DNA from: JBKEDC01 sp047972995
Lineage (GTDB): Bacteria > Bacteroidota > Bacteroidia > Bacteroidales > Prolixibacteraceae
DNA length: 64,000 nt
Direction of reading: 5' to 3'
NCBI GenBank assembly: GCA_047972995.1
Contig: JBKEBD010000017.1
Span: 27,720-91,719 of the forward strand
Position 1 is the first letter of the stretch, and the number at the start of each line of letters is the position of its first letter. Positions 34,601 through 43,117 of this stretch are shown in pieces. Under the pieces are notes generated by a model. That model made no database searches, had not been told where the DNA came from, and saw only the letters and a program-made list of their open reading frames with translations. The translations under genes and the position numbers were made by a program.

Positions 34601-35329
34601 ACGGCATGGGTTGGTGCTGCTTCGAGTATTTATGGTACGCCGGTGCAGGGAGGTCCTATTCGTGGAGTTTACTCTTCAAGATTTGCCGAACTTGATGACA
34701 CGGGAGTCCCTATGTTTTACGACAGAAACAACGATAAAGTGCATTATCTTAATGTACAAACAACAGATTACTCCGATTTTGAATATAGCGGAAACCTTGA
34801 ACCAACTACTAATGCAGGATTTTCAAACACTTTTCGCTACAAGGGCTTTACCCTTTCGACACTTATAACCGGGCAGTTTGGACATGTTAAGCGAGTTATG
34901 CAGAACTTTTCGTATCGATACAACGATTCAGAAGCCTTGACAGAGCATCTAAAAAACAGATGGCGTGTGAGTGGTGATGAAAATACAACAAATATTCCTG
35001 CAATTTTAGATGCCGACTTTCTGAATCGTCCCAACTCTTATGAGATACAAACAGCATATAACCTCTATGGAATGTCTGATTATTGGTTGGCAGATGCCTC
35101 GTTCGTCAGGTTCAAAAGCTTAAAACTAAGCTATCTGCTTCCCGGAAGTATATTGTCGAAGCTGAAACTACAGAGCACCACCATTAGCGTGCAAGGGATT
35201 AATCTGGGGATGCTTTGGCTTGCCGATGTAGAAAAACTTGGCGGAGAAGACCCTGAGTTTGTTTGGTCGGGAGGAACTAGTATGCCGATATCGAAGCAAT
35301 ACACAATCAGCCTGAATGTCGGGTTCTAA
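31634..35329 (+). CDS. SusC/RagA-family TonB-dependent transporter with STN signalling domain
   Basis: Outer-membrane active transporter of 1231 residues. Domains in order: signal sequence (about 18-37), secretin/TonB N-terminal STN domain (about 50-118, VKERGIRLDELIWELEKQTGYDFVFN), carboxypeptidase-regulatory-like domain (about 138-210, IKGVVTDGNGVTLPGVSVVVKGTTIGVATNINGRYEL), TonB box region DEVVVTGYQ (about 217-225), plug (about 230-350, with GSATAIYGARAMNGVILITTK) and a barrel ending in NVGF. The STN domain means it should signal to the FecR encoded just upstream. The substrate is unknown, and no intact glycoside hydrolase accompanies it. Confidence 0.95.
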   Translation: MQRNTKRGFKHCGESIKNNKKSILICVFLSLTMSLQSFAVVSFQKDKLSVKERGIRLDELIWELEKQTGYDFVFNSQLLAQYKNLDVNLEGSIGEILNSILSDKGLTYELDNGIYIIKKVEEKANTKQAGQQSQTRTIKGVVTDGNGVTLPGVSVVVKGTTIGVATNINGRYELDVPADAKIIVLSFIGMETKEIKISGKSNIDVQLLAESADIDEVVVTGYQKIDRKLFTGAATRVEMNDIKLGGEADITKSLEGRVAGVSVQNVSSTFGAAPKIRIRGSSSINGSQKPLWVVDGIVLEDGKDVSMDDLVSGNINTLISSGVAGLNMDDVANIQILSDGSATAIYGARAMNGVILITTKTGKKGSLNVNYSNTTTFRPRPAYKDYNILNSVDQMSINRELYEKGWINVARTQTAPNHGAYGKMFDLVKENELYWSENSEQLNAFLGQYETANTNWFKELFNTGIQQQHTVSISGGSEKADFYTSLGYFNDAGWTIADKVDRYTVLLKGTFRITEKFSVTSQADLSYRNQELSGVNNSGGSNDSGGVDRYTGKISRNFDNNPFLYAMTTSRNIRAYDENGDLEFFRRNLVDYNIIDELNKNKLGVNVRDMSFKALFDYKFNSVLSMNARLSARYFHAETTHKVNENSNEANAYRAGTRPGDSELIMNSNSLLYTRPDETTGIRYSVLPEGGIYRNYTDKMANYYLNASISWNPKIGNEHRFTTMLGTEVRYIDRGNTSFDGFGHFYEMGNLSKPSPNYLEKLSMDGRSYFNVSNSYERFTATMLNAGYSYLGRYTLNGTFRYEGSNMLGKSRSARWMPSWSISGKWALQEEIFLSSKAWLNQLNLRLGYSLVAERGPASNATVMARSNTTYRPMHPESSELAINIAALENSDLTWEKQYELNVGADLSVLDNRLTIDANYYSRDAFDLISRYRSNAVGGSSFKIGNVADMKTKGVELAISGFPIRNDDFSWNSSFTYAYNKSEITNLLSTAWVGAASSIYGTPVQGGPIRGVYSSRFAELDDTGVPMFYDRNNDKVHYLNVQTTDYSDFEYSGNLEPTTNAGFSNTFRYKGFTLSTLITGQFGHVKRVMQNFSYRYNDSEALTEHLKNRWRVSGDENTTNIPAILDADFLNRPNSYEIQTAYNLYGMSDYWLADASFVRFKSLKLSYLLPGSILSKLKLQSTTISVQGINLGMLWLADVEKLGGEDPEFVWSGGTSMPISKQYTISLNVGF

Positions 35330-35406
35330 TTATAATTGAGATTATAATAGCATTGGGCAAATTTCCGACACGTCGGATCTTATTGTTAAATCGAAAATAC
35401 AAACAG

Positions 35407-36831
35407 ATGAATAAAATAAAAATATACCTATTGGTTCTATCGGTTATGCTTCTGGCAGGTTGTAACAGCTTTCTGGATGTAGCTCCCGATGAACGCCTAA
35501 CAATAAATACTCTGGAGAAGATAGAGGCTACCGTAGTGGGAAGCTATCAGAATTCGAGAAGCTTTCGATTCACTCACTTTAGCAGCGACGACGTAACGCT
35601 TGCTCAAAATATTTACGATAGCGATGCCATAGTAGAAGATCTATACTCTTGGAGCAGGAATTTCAGAAATCAAACCCATCAAGATTCGCCAAGTGAATAT
35701 TGGGTGCAAAACTACCATTCTATTTCGCAAATAAACCATGCACTTGAGGCATTTGAAAATACGGAAATAGACGACGAGGACAAAGAAAAAGCAGATGTAG
35801 TAAAAGGGGAGGCTTTGGTAATGCGTTCGTATTGCCATTTCATGTTGGTAAATCTATTTGCAAAACACTACGACCAGGAAACTGCAAAAGACGATTTGGG
35901 AGTGCCTTATGTATTCGTTCCCGAGAAGCAACTTATAGCAAATTATAAGCGAGAAAGTGTTGAAACTGTATATCAACTTGCCGAACAAGATTTGCAAGAA
36001 GGTTTGAAACTAATGGAAAGCGGCAAAAAGCATGTTAACAACAATAAGTACCGATTCACACTTCAAACTGCCTATAATTATGCTTCTAGATTCTATATAT
36101 TCAGAAATAAAGATGCGGAGGATGTGAAAAAAGCTATTAAATATGGCAAAAAATCTATTGAAGCATATGGAGGAACTCAACAAATGAGACCTTGGAAAGA
36201 CTATATGAGCGACTATAACGGACCTGTTGATGTCAGCCAAGCGGAAGTCGGTTTTGTACAAATGTCGAGAACTTGGACAATCTTCGGATTTATATACCAA
36301 GCAACCAATGATATTCGTGATGAGGTACTAGAAAAGAACCCGTTCGGATTAGTAGATAACAGACTTCAGATTTGGTATAAAAGAGGAGGTGATGTTTTTG
36401 TTCCGGCATTCTTTTTTGTAGGTGAGAGCGAAACTTCTGCTGTTGACCTCTTTCCTCTGGCAGAAGCAATACTGAATGTAGCCGAAGGATATATTAGACA
36501 AGGTAACTACTCAAAGGCAAAAGAAATGCTTGATGTAATTGCAAGTAATGTATATAACGGATATAGCTCCACGTATCTAACATCATCAAATCTACGAACA
36601 TTCTACGATACATCCAACGACAAAACAGCATGGATCAAGTATCTGCTTTTTGAACGTCGTAATCATTTTTTCCTAAAAGGAATGCGCTGGTTCGACTTGA
36701 AACGATACAACCTGAATGTTAAGCACGTACTAAAAGATGGTAAAGTACTTTGGCTGACACAAGTTGCTCCAAATAAGGATTATCAAATCCCGAGCTTTGC
36801 TATTGACACCGGATTAGAACCTAATAAATAA
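35407..36831 (+). CDS. SusD/RagB-family nutrient-binding lipoprotein
   Basis: Surface lid partner of the SusC-like transporter. 474 residues with signal peptide and lipobox LAGC (Cys18), then FLDVAPDERL typical of SusD N-termini. TPR-like helices include GEALVMRSYCHFMLVNLFAKHYDQE, and the C-terminal LLFERRNHFFLKGMRWFDLKRYNLN is a SusD/RagB hallmark. I start at ATG 35407 because the frame upstream from 35353 opens with TTG and has no signal sequence. Confidence 0.94.
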   Translation: MNKIKIYLLVLSVMLLAGCNSFLDVAPDERLTINTLEKIEATVVGSYQNSRSFRFTHFSSDDVTLAQNIYDSDAIVEDLYSWSRNFRNQTHQDSPSEYWVQNYHSISQINHALEAFENTEIDDEDKEKADVVKGEALVMRSYCHFMLVNLFAKHYDQETAKDDLGVPYVFVPEKQLIANYKRESVETVYQLAEQDLQEGLKLMESGKKHVNNNKYRFTLQTAYNYASRFYIFRNKDAEDVKKAIKYGKKSIEAYGGTQQMRPWKDYMSDYNGPVDVSQAEVGFVQMSRTWTIFGFIYQATNDIRDEVLEKNPFGLVDNRLQIWYKRGGDVFVPAFFFVGESETSAVDLFPLAEAILNVAEGYIRQGNYSKAKEMLDVIASNVYNGYSSTYLTSSNLRTFYDTSNDKTAWIKYLLFERRNHFFLKGMRWFDLKRYNLNVKHVLKDGKVLWLTQVAPNKDYQIPSFAIDTGLEPNK

Positions 36832-36838
36832 CTGAACT

Positions 36839-37744
36839 ATGAGAAATTTAATATTACTGATTACAACTTCAATTCTATTCGCATTATCATCATGTGGCGA
36901 TAATGACAATATATCCTCTTCCGGAGAAGATTTATTCCCGAAAATGGAAATAGGTGATTTGGACGAACAGCTTATTGAGCTTTTTAAAGACTACAATACC
37001 CGTGTGGAATATCGATACATAAAGAATCTTCTGCCTTCGGATTGGTATTACATCACTCCGCCCAAAGAAGAACTCGTATTGCCTATGAGCAAGCTCATCG
37101 TTGATTTATGGATTAGTCCGCTGATAGATGCTTCATCGAAAGAATTCGTTACTCTTACATTTCCCAAAATGTTGGTTTATGTGGGATCTCCGGCATTGCA
37201 GCTCGACAAAACGGAGGTACTTGGAGAAGCCGAAGGTGGAACACTGGTTCGTTTTACCAAAATAAATGAGTTCGATGATTCAAGTGTAGATTGGATAAGT
37301 TCTACTATGCACACTGCATATCATGAGTATGCTCACATAATCCATCAACGCTATGGCTTTCCAGATACGTACCTGAAAGTTAGTCCCGATTCATATACAA
37401 AAAATGGATGGACGGTAGTAACTCAAAGAGGTGCTTTGCAAAAAGGTGTTGTAACGCCATATGCAAGCAGTAGCCCTCAGGAAGATTTTGTTGAACTTTT
37501 TGCAGAATGTATAATTGCCACCGACGAAAAACTCGAATATTATTTTACTGATGTATCTCCATGGGGAGGAATGAGCCAAAGCGACAGCGAAGAACTAAAT
37601 AAAGACAATGAGGGGCGTAGATTACTCAGGACAAAAAGAGAAATATTGAAGAAATATATGTCGGATATTGAACTTGATATGGATAAACTAAGAACCATAT
37701 TTCAGTCAAAGTTGACAGATAAAAGTAATACTGCAAGCAAATAA
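36839..37744 (+). CDS. Substrate import-associated zinc metallohydrolase lipoprotein (HExxH)
   Basis: 301 residues with lipobox ALSSC (Cys19). The zinc-peptidase motif HEYAH is at 162-166 (HTAYHEYAHIIHQRYGFP). EDFVELFAE (215-222) offers a third zinc-ligand glutamate. This matches the lipoprotein zincin family seen next to SusC/SusD pairs (the one I recall as TIGR04549). It is probably surface exposed and would cleave peptides or proteins bound by the transporter complex. Starts 7 bp after SusD. Confidence 0.88.
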   Translation: MRNLILLITTSILFALSSCGDNDNISSSGEDLFPKMEIGDLDEQLIELFKDYNTRVEYRYIKNLLPSDWYYITPPKEELVLPMSKLIVDLWISPLIDASSKEFVTLTFPKMLVYVGSPALQLDKTEVLGEAEGGTLVRFTKINEFDDSSVDWISSTMHTAYHEYAHIIHQRYGFPDTYLKVSPDSYTKNGWTVVTQRGALQKGVVTPYASSSPQEDFVELFAECIIATDEKLEYYFTDVSPWGGMSQSDSEELNKDNEGRRLLRTKREILKKYMSDIELDMDKLRTIFQSKLTDKSNTASK

Positions 37745-37761
37745 CATTAAACTTGACAACG

Positions 37762-39120
37762 ATGAAACAAATAACACATATAGTATCATTAGTATTGATG
37801 ACCTTACTTTGCATCTCTTGCTACAAGTCTGATGTGGATAATCTGTATGATAAATCACCCGAAGAGAGAACAGCTCAGGCACTTGAGGATATCAGAACTG
37901 ATTTGATAAACAGCGAGATGGGATGGTACACCGAATATACATTCTATATAAATGACGGCTCGGAAGAAGAAAAAGAGCTCTCAAGCCCGTTTATTGTGAA
38001 ATTTAAGGACGATAACCGCGTGGATATAAAATCGGTTTACGAAGGCTATGAGCAAAAGGAATCAAGCTATCAACTGAAATATGCCCAACAAGTCGATTTG
38101 GTTTTCGATACATACAGTGTATTTAGCTATTTGGTAGATATTGTTCGCCATGCCGACTTCAGATGGGAGTTGGACAGCATAAATGCAGATAAATACTATT
38201 TCACGAGCAGAGCATCTCAAACCGAAGGAGTTACATATCTAACTCTGGAGCGAGCAGATGCCCAATCACTGCAAAGATACGAAGAGGCAAAAGAAGAGTT
38301 CAAAAAGAATATGGCAATACAGGATATCAGAAGAGCTTTGATGCGAGACTCCTCAGAGCCATATTTCAGAAATCTTAAAATAGAATCGCTCGACCAAGGT
38401 TTTGCATTCGAGTATACTTCGTCTAACGACATGATGACCTTCAAAGGCGTATTTGTAGGCTCAAATAATGTGCTGACACACGGAACTGTTGTAACCATAA
38501 ATCCCGACGGAGAAATTGTGTTGAATAACCCATTCGAAATAGGAGGAAAGTTTATCAGAGCACTACATTTTGATATCGAAACCGGCAAATTGGTAATATC
38601 CGACAGCGATGACTGGAAAGGAGAAGTGATATATGAAACGCAACCGGCTTTTACATCTGTCGGGCTTGCGAATACCTTTATGAGATGGAATTACGCATTT
38701 ACAAACCAATATAGCGATGCGCTAATCGACTTGCTTAACGATGTTATCAATAATAATATTGCTGGATTCCAGACTTTCCAATTCTACAACAACTTCGGAG
38801 AGCAAAGCATTAATGGCATCATGATATACACCGACCCTGCTCCCGACAATGCTAACCGTTGGGATGGAATGGAAAATACTATACTCACAAAGCTTGATGA
38901 GGATATAGTGTTTTTTGATAAAACCAATGCAACTATGGGTTTTAGAGGTGCGCAATGGTTCTCTGAAGCCTACTCGGACAGCGAAAGCCTTCGCGCAGTT
39001 TATGATAATTTCTTGTGCGACCCTCAAGGTTTGTACCTCGACTATGACGTTACTGCCAACACAATGATGCTTGTGAGCAAACGAGATCCGAAACTATACA
39101 TCAGGCTGAAAAACGAATAG
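37762..39120 (+). CDS. DUF4302 lipoprotein
   Basis: 452 residues with lipobox CISC (Cys near 20), then YKSDVDNLYDKSPEERTAQALEDIRTDLINSEMGWYTEYTFY, which resembles the start of DUF4302 proteins found in the same SusCD/zinc-lipoprotein loci. The body is beta-rich with no catalytic motif that I can identify. Probably another surface lipoprotein of the uptake complex. I start at ATG 37762; TTG at 37753 opens the frame. Confidence 0.8.
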   Translation: MKQITHIVSLVLMTLLCISCYKSDVDNLYDKSPEERTAQALEDIRTDLINSEMGWYTEYTFYINDGSEEEKELSSPFIVKFKDDNRVDIKSVYEGYEQKESSYQLKYAQQVDLVFDTYSVFSYLVDIVRHADFRWELDSINADKYYFTSRASQTEGVTYLTLERADAQSLQRYEEAKEEFKKNMAIQDIRRALMRDSSEPYFRNLKIESLDQGFAFEYTSSNDMMTFKGVFVGSNNVLTHGTVVTINPDGEIVLNNPFEIGGKFIRALHFDIETGKLVISDSDDWKGEVIYETQPAFTSVGLANTFMRWNYAFTNQYSDALIDLLNDVINNNIAGFQTFQFYNNFGEQSINGIMIYTDPAPDNANRWDGMENTILTKLDEDIVFFDKTNATMGFRGAQWFSEAYSDSESLRAVYDNFLCDPQGLYLDYDVTANTMMLVSKRDPKLYIRLKNE

Positions 39121-39186
39121 ATTTTTCCGACTTTTTATCAATCTAAGAAATGAATAATAAATTATTAACTCATAAAATTGAATAAC

Positions 39187-40884
39187 ATGAAAAAATTTAG
39201 ATTTCTATTTATGCTAGTAATCGTGCTAGGAATCTCAGTAGCGGCATGCAAAAAAGACAATGGCGGAGAAGAACCTATACCTCCTGTAGGAATTTGCGAC
39301 GACGACTCGTATGTAATCAATTTTCTTGATGCAAACCTAAAGTCGGCACTGCTCGAAAAGTTGGGAAAATCAGACACTGAGAATATTACCTGCGGCGATG
39401 CTAAAAAAGTGAAAAGTCTAGACTTGGAAGCAATGGGAATAAAGAATATGGAAGGAATTGAATATTTCATCAATCTCGATTCGCTGAGCCTTGCTCTAAA
39501 TCCAATCAGTAACTATGCTTTGGTTGATTCTTTAAATCTTCTGTATCTGAATAAGGACTATGAAGGTAGCCATATCGTAACATTTAATGATGTCTATGTG
39601 GAAGAACTCCTGAGAAAAGAATTTGCCAAGTTGGATCCTCCGTTGGAAGTTGCCGAAGCAGAGCCTCTAACATACGATTTACTGAAGAAATTGGAGAAAA
39701 TAAATCTGTCAGACAATCCAAGGATGAAGAAATTCATTTCGGGAGATTTAGAAGGATTGCAATTTTGTACCAATGTATCAAGCCTTACCATAATGATTGG
39801 CTCAACCGAAGAATATCCGGCAGACAGAGTGGACTTAACTCCGGTTAAAAACATGGCAAATGTTGAAACTAGCAGACTGAGAGGAATCGATTTTACAAAA
39901 ACAAGTCTTGAAGCTTTGGGGCATTTGGCAAGTATCGAGGAACTTACCTTTTCCAGTTGCTTGTTCTACGATTTTGATGCAAACAAAGGAGCAGATCTTT
40001 CGCCCCTTTCTAAATTAACAAAAATCAAAACACTCAATCTTAGTGGTGTGCCATGTGCTTTGCTTGATATGACACCTCTGAACACTTTGGTAAACATTGA
40101 GCAACTAATGCTGAATAACACAATGGTTAAAGATGAAAACGGCGATGTAATGCCTTTTGATATTTCGTTCTTAAGCGGTGCTACTAAACTCAAGAACTGT
40201 AATCTTATACAATCAGGTGTTCGAAACCTGAGCCCATTGGAGAGTTGTGATGCTTTGGAGATACTTTATCTTGGAGGAAACGGAAATATTGAAGCATCAA
40301 GCATGAGCACCTTAAACTCAAAACCTAATTTGATTCGTTTAGGATTGGAAGGTTGCGGAATGACTAACAACGGACTTGCTGCTCTACTAAATGGAGCAAA
40401 CTGGCCAAAACTAATCATATTGGGACTTGGCGGTAATGAGTTTACAGACCTCAGCCCGATTAAATCTGCCAACATACCGTATTTTACATCAAAAAGTGCG
40501 TCGGGCGACAACGGAACTTCTCTAATTTCACTTGCAAATGCCAAAGTAACAGAACTTTCTCCTCTTGGCGATTTGGTAACACTTCAAAGTTTGGAGCTCG
40601 ATAAGGCAGCAATAATAAGTTTTACAGGATTAGAGAAATTGAAACTTACGGAATTGTATGCAAACGACACAGAAGTGTCAGACTTATCGCCTTTGGCAAA
40701 CATTACAAGCTTGAAAGAAATGGAACTGAGCCGTACGCTGATCACAACACTTAACGATTTGCACAAACTTACAAAGTTGGAATTATTGCAGATAAACAAA
40801 ACAGCAATATCGGTAGCAGACCAAGAAACTTTTGAGGCAGCAGTACCGGGCTGTGTTGTTACTTGCTACGGACGTATCGAATAA
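39187..40884 (+). CDS. Leucine-rich-repeat lipoprotein
   Basis: 565 residues with lipobox VAAC (Cys near 22). An N-terminal helical cap has the pattern VINFLDANLKSALLEKL...ITCGDAKKVKSLDLEAMGIKNMEGIEYF, repeated in weaker form as HIVTFNDVYVEELLRKEF...KLEKINLSDN. About eight or more internalin-like leucine-rich repeats follow (LSPLSKLTKIKTLNLSGV, LSPLESCDALEILYLGGN, LSPLGDLVTLQSLELDKA, LSPLANITSLKEMELSRT). This is likely a surface protein-binding module. It lies in frame with the other lipoprotein genes of the block. Confidence 0.85.
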   Translation: MKKFRFLFMLVIVLGISVAACKKDNGGEEPIPPVGICDDDSYVINFLDANLKSALLEKLGKSDTENITCGDAKKVKSLDLEAMGIKNMEGIEYFINLDSLSLALNPISNYALVDSLNLLYLNKDYEGSHIVTFNDVYVEELLRKEFAKLDPPLEVAEAEPLTYDLLKKLEKINLSDNPRMKKFISGDLEGLQFCTNVSSLTIMIGSTEEYPADRVDLTPVKNMANVETSRLRGIDFTKTSLEALGHLASIEELTFSSCLFYDFDANKGADLSPLSKLTKIKTLNLSGVPCALLDMTPLNTLVNIEQLMLNNTMVKDENGDVMPFDISFLSGATKLKNCNLIQSGVRNLSPLESCDALEILYLGGNGNIEASSMSTLNSKPNLIRLGLEGCGMTNNGLAALLNGANWPKLIILGLGGNEFTDLSPIKSANIPYFTSKSASGDNGTSLISLANAKVTELSPLGDLVTLQSLELDKAAIISFTGLEKLKLTELYANDTEVSDLSPLANITSLKEMELSRTLITTLNDLHKLTKLELLQINKTAISVADQETFEAAVPGCVVTCYGRIE

Positions 40885-40989
40885 TACTGAAATCATCATA
40901 TTGATTTATTTAACTAGAGATTAGCAAGGTATAGAGTGTCACATTTGCGATACTCTCTGCCGACTAATCAAACTTTGAAAACCATTTAC

Positions 40990-40996
40990 AAGGAGG
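40990..40996 (+). promoter_or_regulatory. Strong Shine-Dalgarno before the TlpA-like gene
   Basis: AAGGAGG lies 6 bases upstream of ATG 41003. Most genes in this window lack such a site, as is usual in Bacteroidetes, so it is unusual here and fixes the start. Confidence 0.6.
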
Positions 40997-41002
40997 AAAA
41001 TT

Positions 41003-41488
41003 ATGTTGAGATTTATTGTGTTGTTTCTTTTGATGCTTCCTTTTGGCAGTTCTTTTGCCCCAAAAGCCGTTCCCGATTTCGAAATCGAAACAATCGAACA
41101 GAAAACTGTATCGATAAAAGAATTACTGGACGAGAATAAACCTCTGGTAATAAGTTTTTGGACTACATACTGCAAACCCTGTATCAGCGAGCTCACCGAA
41201 ATAGCAGATGTATATGAAGATTGGAAAGAAGAGGTGGATTTCAACTTTCTTGCAATATCGATTGATGACTCGCGCTCGTTGGCAAAAGTGAAGTCCGTAG
41301 TATTCGGAAAAGATTGGCCTTTTGTGATAGGGCTCGACCCAAATCAAATTGCCAAAAGAAAGCTTAACGTTACGAACATTCCACAAACTTTCATATTTAA
41401 CCCCAAAGGCGAACTGATATATCAACATCAAGGATATACGCCGGGCAGCGAATTGGAAATATTGGAAAAGATAAGGACAATGAAGTAA
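41003..41488 (+). CDS. TlpA-like periplasmic thiol-disulfide oxidoreductase
   Basis: 161 residues with an N-terminal signal sequence (about 1-18). Thioredoxin fold with redox motif WTTYCKPC (Cys57 and Cys60) and cis-proline segment VTNIPQTFIFNPKGE. The CKPC variant is common in TlpA/ResA-like reductases. Part of the accessory block, before the DUF6029 barrel. It could reduce disulfides in partner proteins (for example the Omp28-like protein) or in captured substrate. Confidence 0.88.
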   Translation: MLRFIVLFLLMLPFGSSFAPKAVPDFEIETIEQKTVSIKELLDENKPLVISFWTTYCKPCISELTEIADVYEDWKEEVDFNFLAISIDDSRSLAKVKSVVFGKDWPFVIGLDPNQIAKRKLNVTNIPQTFIFNPKGELIYQHQGYTPGSELEILEKIRTMK

Positions 41489-41523
41489 ACGGTGTGAATA
41501 TTACACACTAAAACCGGAGAAAA

Positions 41524-43095
41524 ATGAGAACATTTAAACTTGTACTACCTATATTGTTGGTAATAATATTCGGAATTACCGCATCCGCTCAGAGGAAGGG
41601 GGTATTGTCGGGCGGTCTTGAAACCAACAATATATACTACCAATCAGACAGTAAAACCAATGCCGAGGTTCCCGATAATAAGATTGGCTCGAACAACTAT
41701 CTACGGTTGGATTATACTTTGGACAAAATACAAGTGGGGGTGCAATATGAAGGATATTTTCCGGCTCTGGTAGGTTATAACAAAACCCTCGACGGTTCGA
41801 AGATAACCAACCGCTATGCAAGCTATACCGACGATCGCTTGTCATTCATGGCAGGACATTTCTATGAACAATACGGGAGTGGATTGATTCTTCGTACCTA
41901 TGAAGAACGCTCATTGGGAATTAATAATGCTATTGACGGAGTGCGAGTTGCATTAAGCCCTATCGAGGGTTTTAAAATTAAAGGATTAGTAGGAAAACAA
42001 CGTAAGTTTCTTGATGAAAGTGCAGGAAAACTTTATGGAATCGATAGCGATATAAATGTAAACGAATTTTTAACCGAAATGCCGATTGATGTCAATATTG
42101 GAGGTAGTTGGGTAAACAAATACGAAACAAACACGAGTGCACAAGAGATACCAACATCCGTTAATTCCTACGCATTTAGAGCATCATTGGGTAGCGGAGG
42201 TTTCTCCTTAGACGGAGAATATGTGTATAAAGATAAAGACCCGAACTTTTCTAATGAGTATAATCAATATACCGGCGAGGCTTTGTTGTTAAACCTTGGA
42301 TATACCAAAAAAAGACTTGGCACAACTCTGACTTTTCGAAGATTGGAATATATGGACTTTCGAAGCGAAAGAGATGCAACGGGTGAGGCTGTAATGATTA
42401 ACTATCTGCCGGCTCTAACAAGGCAACACCGGTATGCTTTGGCTTCGCTGAACCCATATGCAACATCGGTAAATGGTGAGATTGGCGGTCAGTTCGACTT
42501 GTACTATCGATTCAAAAAAGGTTCTGCACTCGGAGGCAAATACGGGACCTTGCTACAAGTGAATTACTCGCAATATCATAACCTTGACATCAATAAATCG
42601 CAATTCTTCTATGTAAACGAAAAGTTGTTCTCAGACTTTAGTATCGACATTGAAAAAAAATGGAATTCGAAACTGAAAACGATAGGCTCTTTCATAAATC
42701 AATACTATAATAAGAGCGTAATAAGCAGCACTCCCGATATTCCGGTCATAAAATCATCGGTTATTGTTGCCGATTTGCAATACAAAATCGGCAAAAAAAC
42801 CAGCATACGAACCGAACTGCAACAATTATTCACGAAACAAGATGAAAAAAACTGGGCAATGGCTTTGATTGAGTTCAACTATGCCCCAAGGTGGGGAATA
42901 TACGTCTCTGATATGTATAATTACGGCTCAAGCAAAACTCACTACTATAATGTGGGTGGAACATATACACGCGGAAACACTCGATGTTTGATAAGCTACG
43001 CACGAAACCGCAAAGGGATACAATGTGTGGGCGGTATATGCAGAGATATGCCGGCATATACAGGACTGAATCTCTCTATAACTTCAAGATTTTAA
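41524..43095 (+). CDS. DUF6029-family outer-membrane beta-barrel protein
   Basis: 523 residues with signal peptide ending ASAQ. The rest is a series of amphipathic beta strands (DYTLDKIQVGVQYEGYF, DDRLSFMAGHFYEQYGSGLILRTYEERSLGINNAIDGVRVA) ending in aromatic residues (TSRF), as expected for a barrel. The opening GVLSGGLETNNIYYQSD and the FYEQYGSGLILR segment fit DUF6029 as I remember it. Role unknown; possibly a porin-like exit or assembly partner for the lipoproteins of this block. Confidence 0.75.
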   Translation: MRTFKLVLPILLVIIFGITASAQRKGVLSGGLETNNIYYQSDSKTNAEVPDNKIGSNNYLRLDYTLDKIQVGVQYEGYFPALVGYNKTLDGSKITNRYASYTDDRLSFMAGHFYEQYGSGLILRTYEERSLGINNAIDGVRVALSPIEGFKIKGLVGKQRKFLDESAGKLYGIDSDINVNEFLTEMPIDVNIGGSWVNKYETNTSAQEIPTSVNSYAFRASLGSGGFSLDGEYVYKDKDPNFSNEYNQYTGEALLLNLGYTKKRLGTTLTFRRLEYMDFRSERDATGEAVMINYLPALTRQHRYALASLNPYATSVNGEIGGQFDLYYRFKKGSALGGKYGTLLQVNYSQYHNLDINKSQFFYVNEKLFSDFSIDIEKKWNSKLKTIGSFINQYYNKSVISSTPDIPVIKSSVIVADLQYKIGKKTSIRTELQQLFTKQDEKNWAMALIEFNYAPRWGIYVSDMYNYGSSKTHYYNVGGTYTRGNTRCLISYARNRKGIQCVGGICRDMPAYTGLNLSITSRF

Positions 43096-43117
43096 AAAAT
43101 AAATAAAATACAAACAC

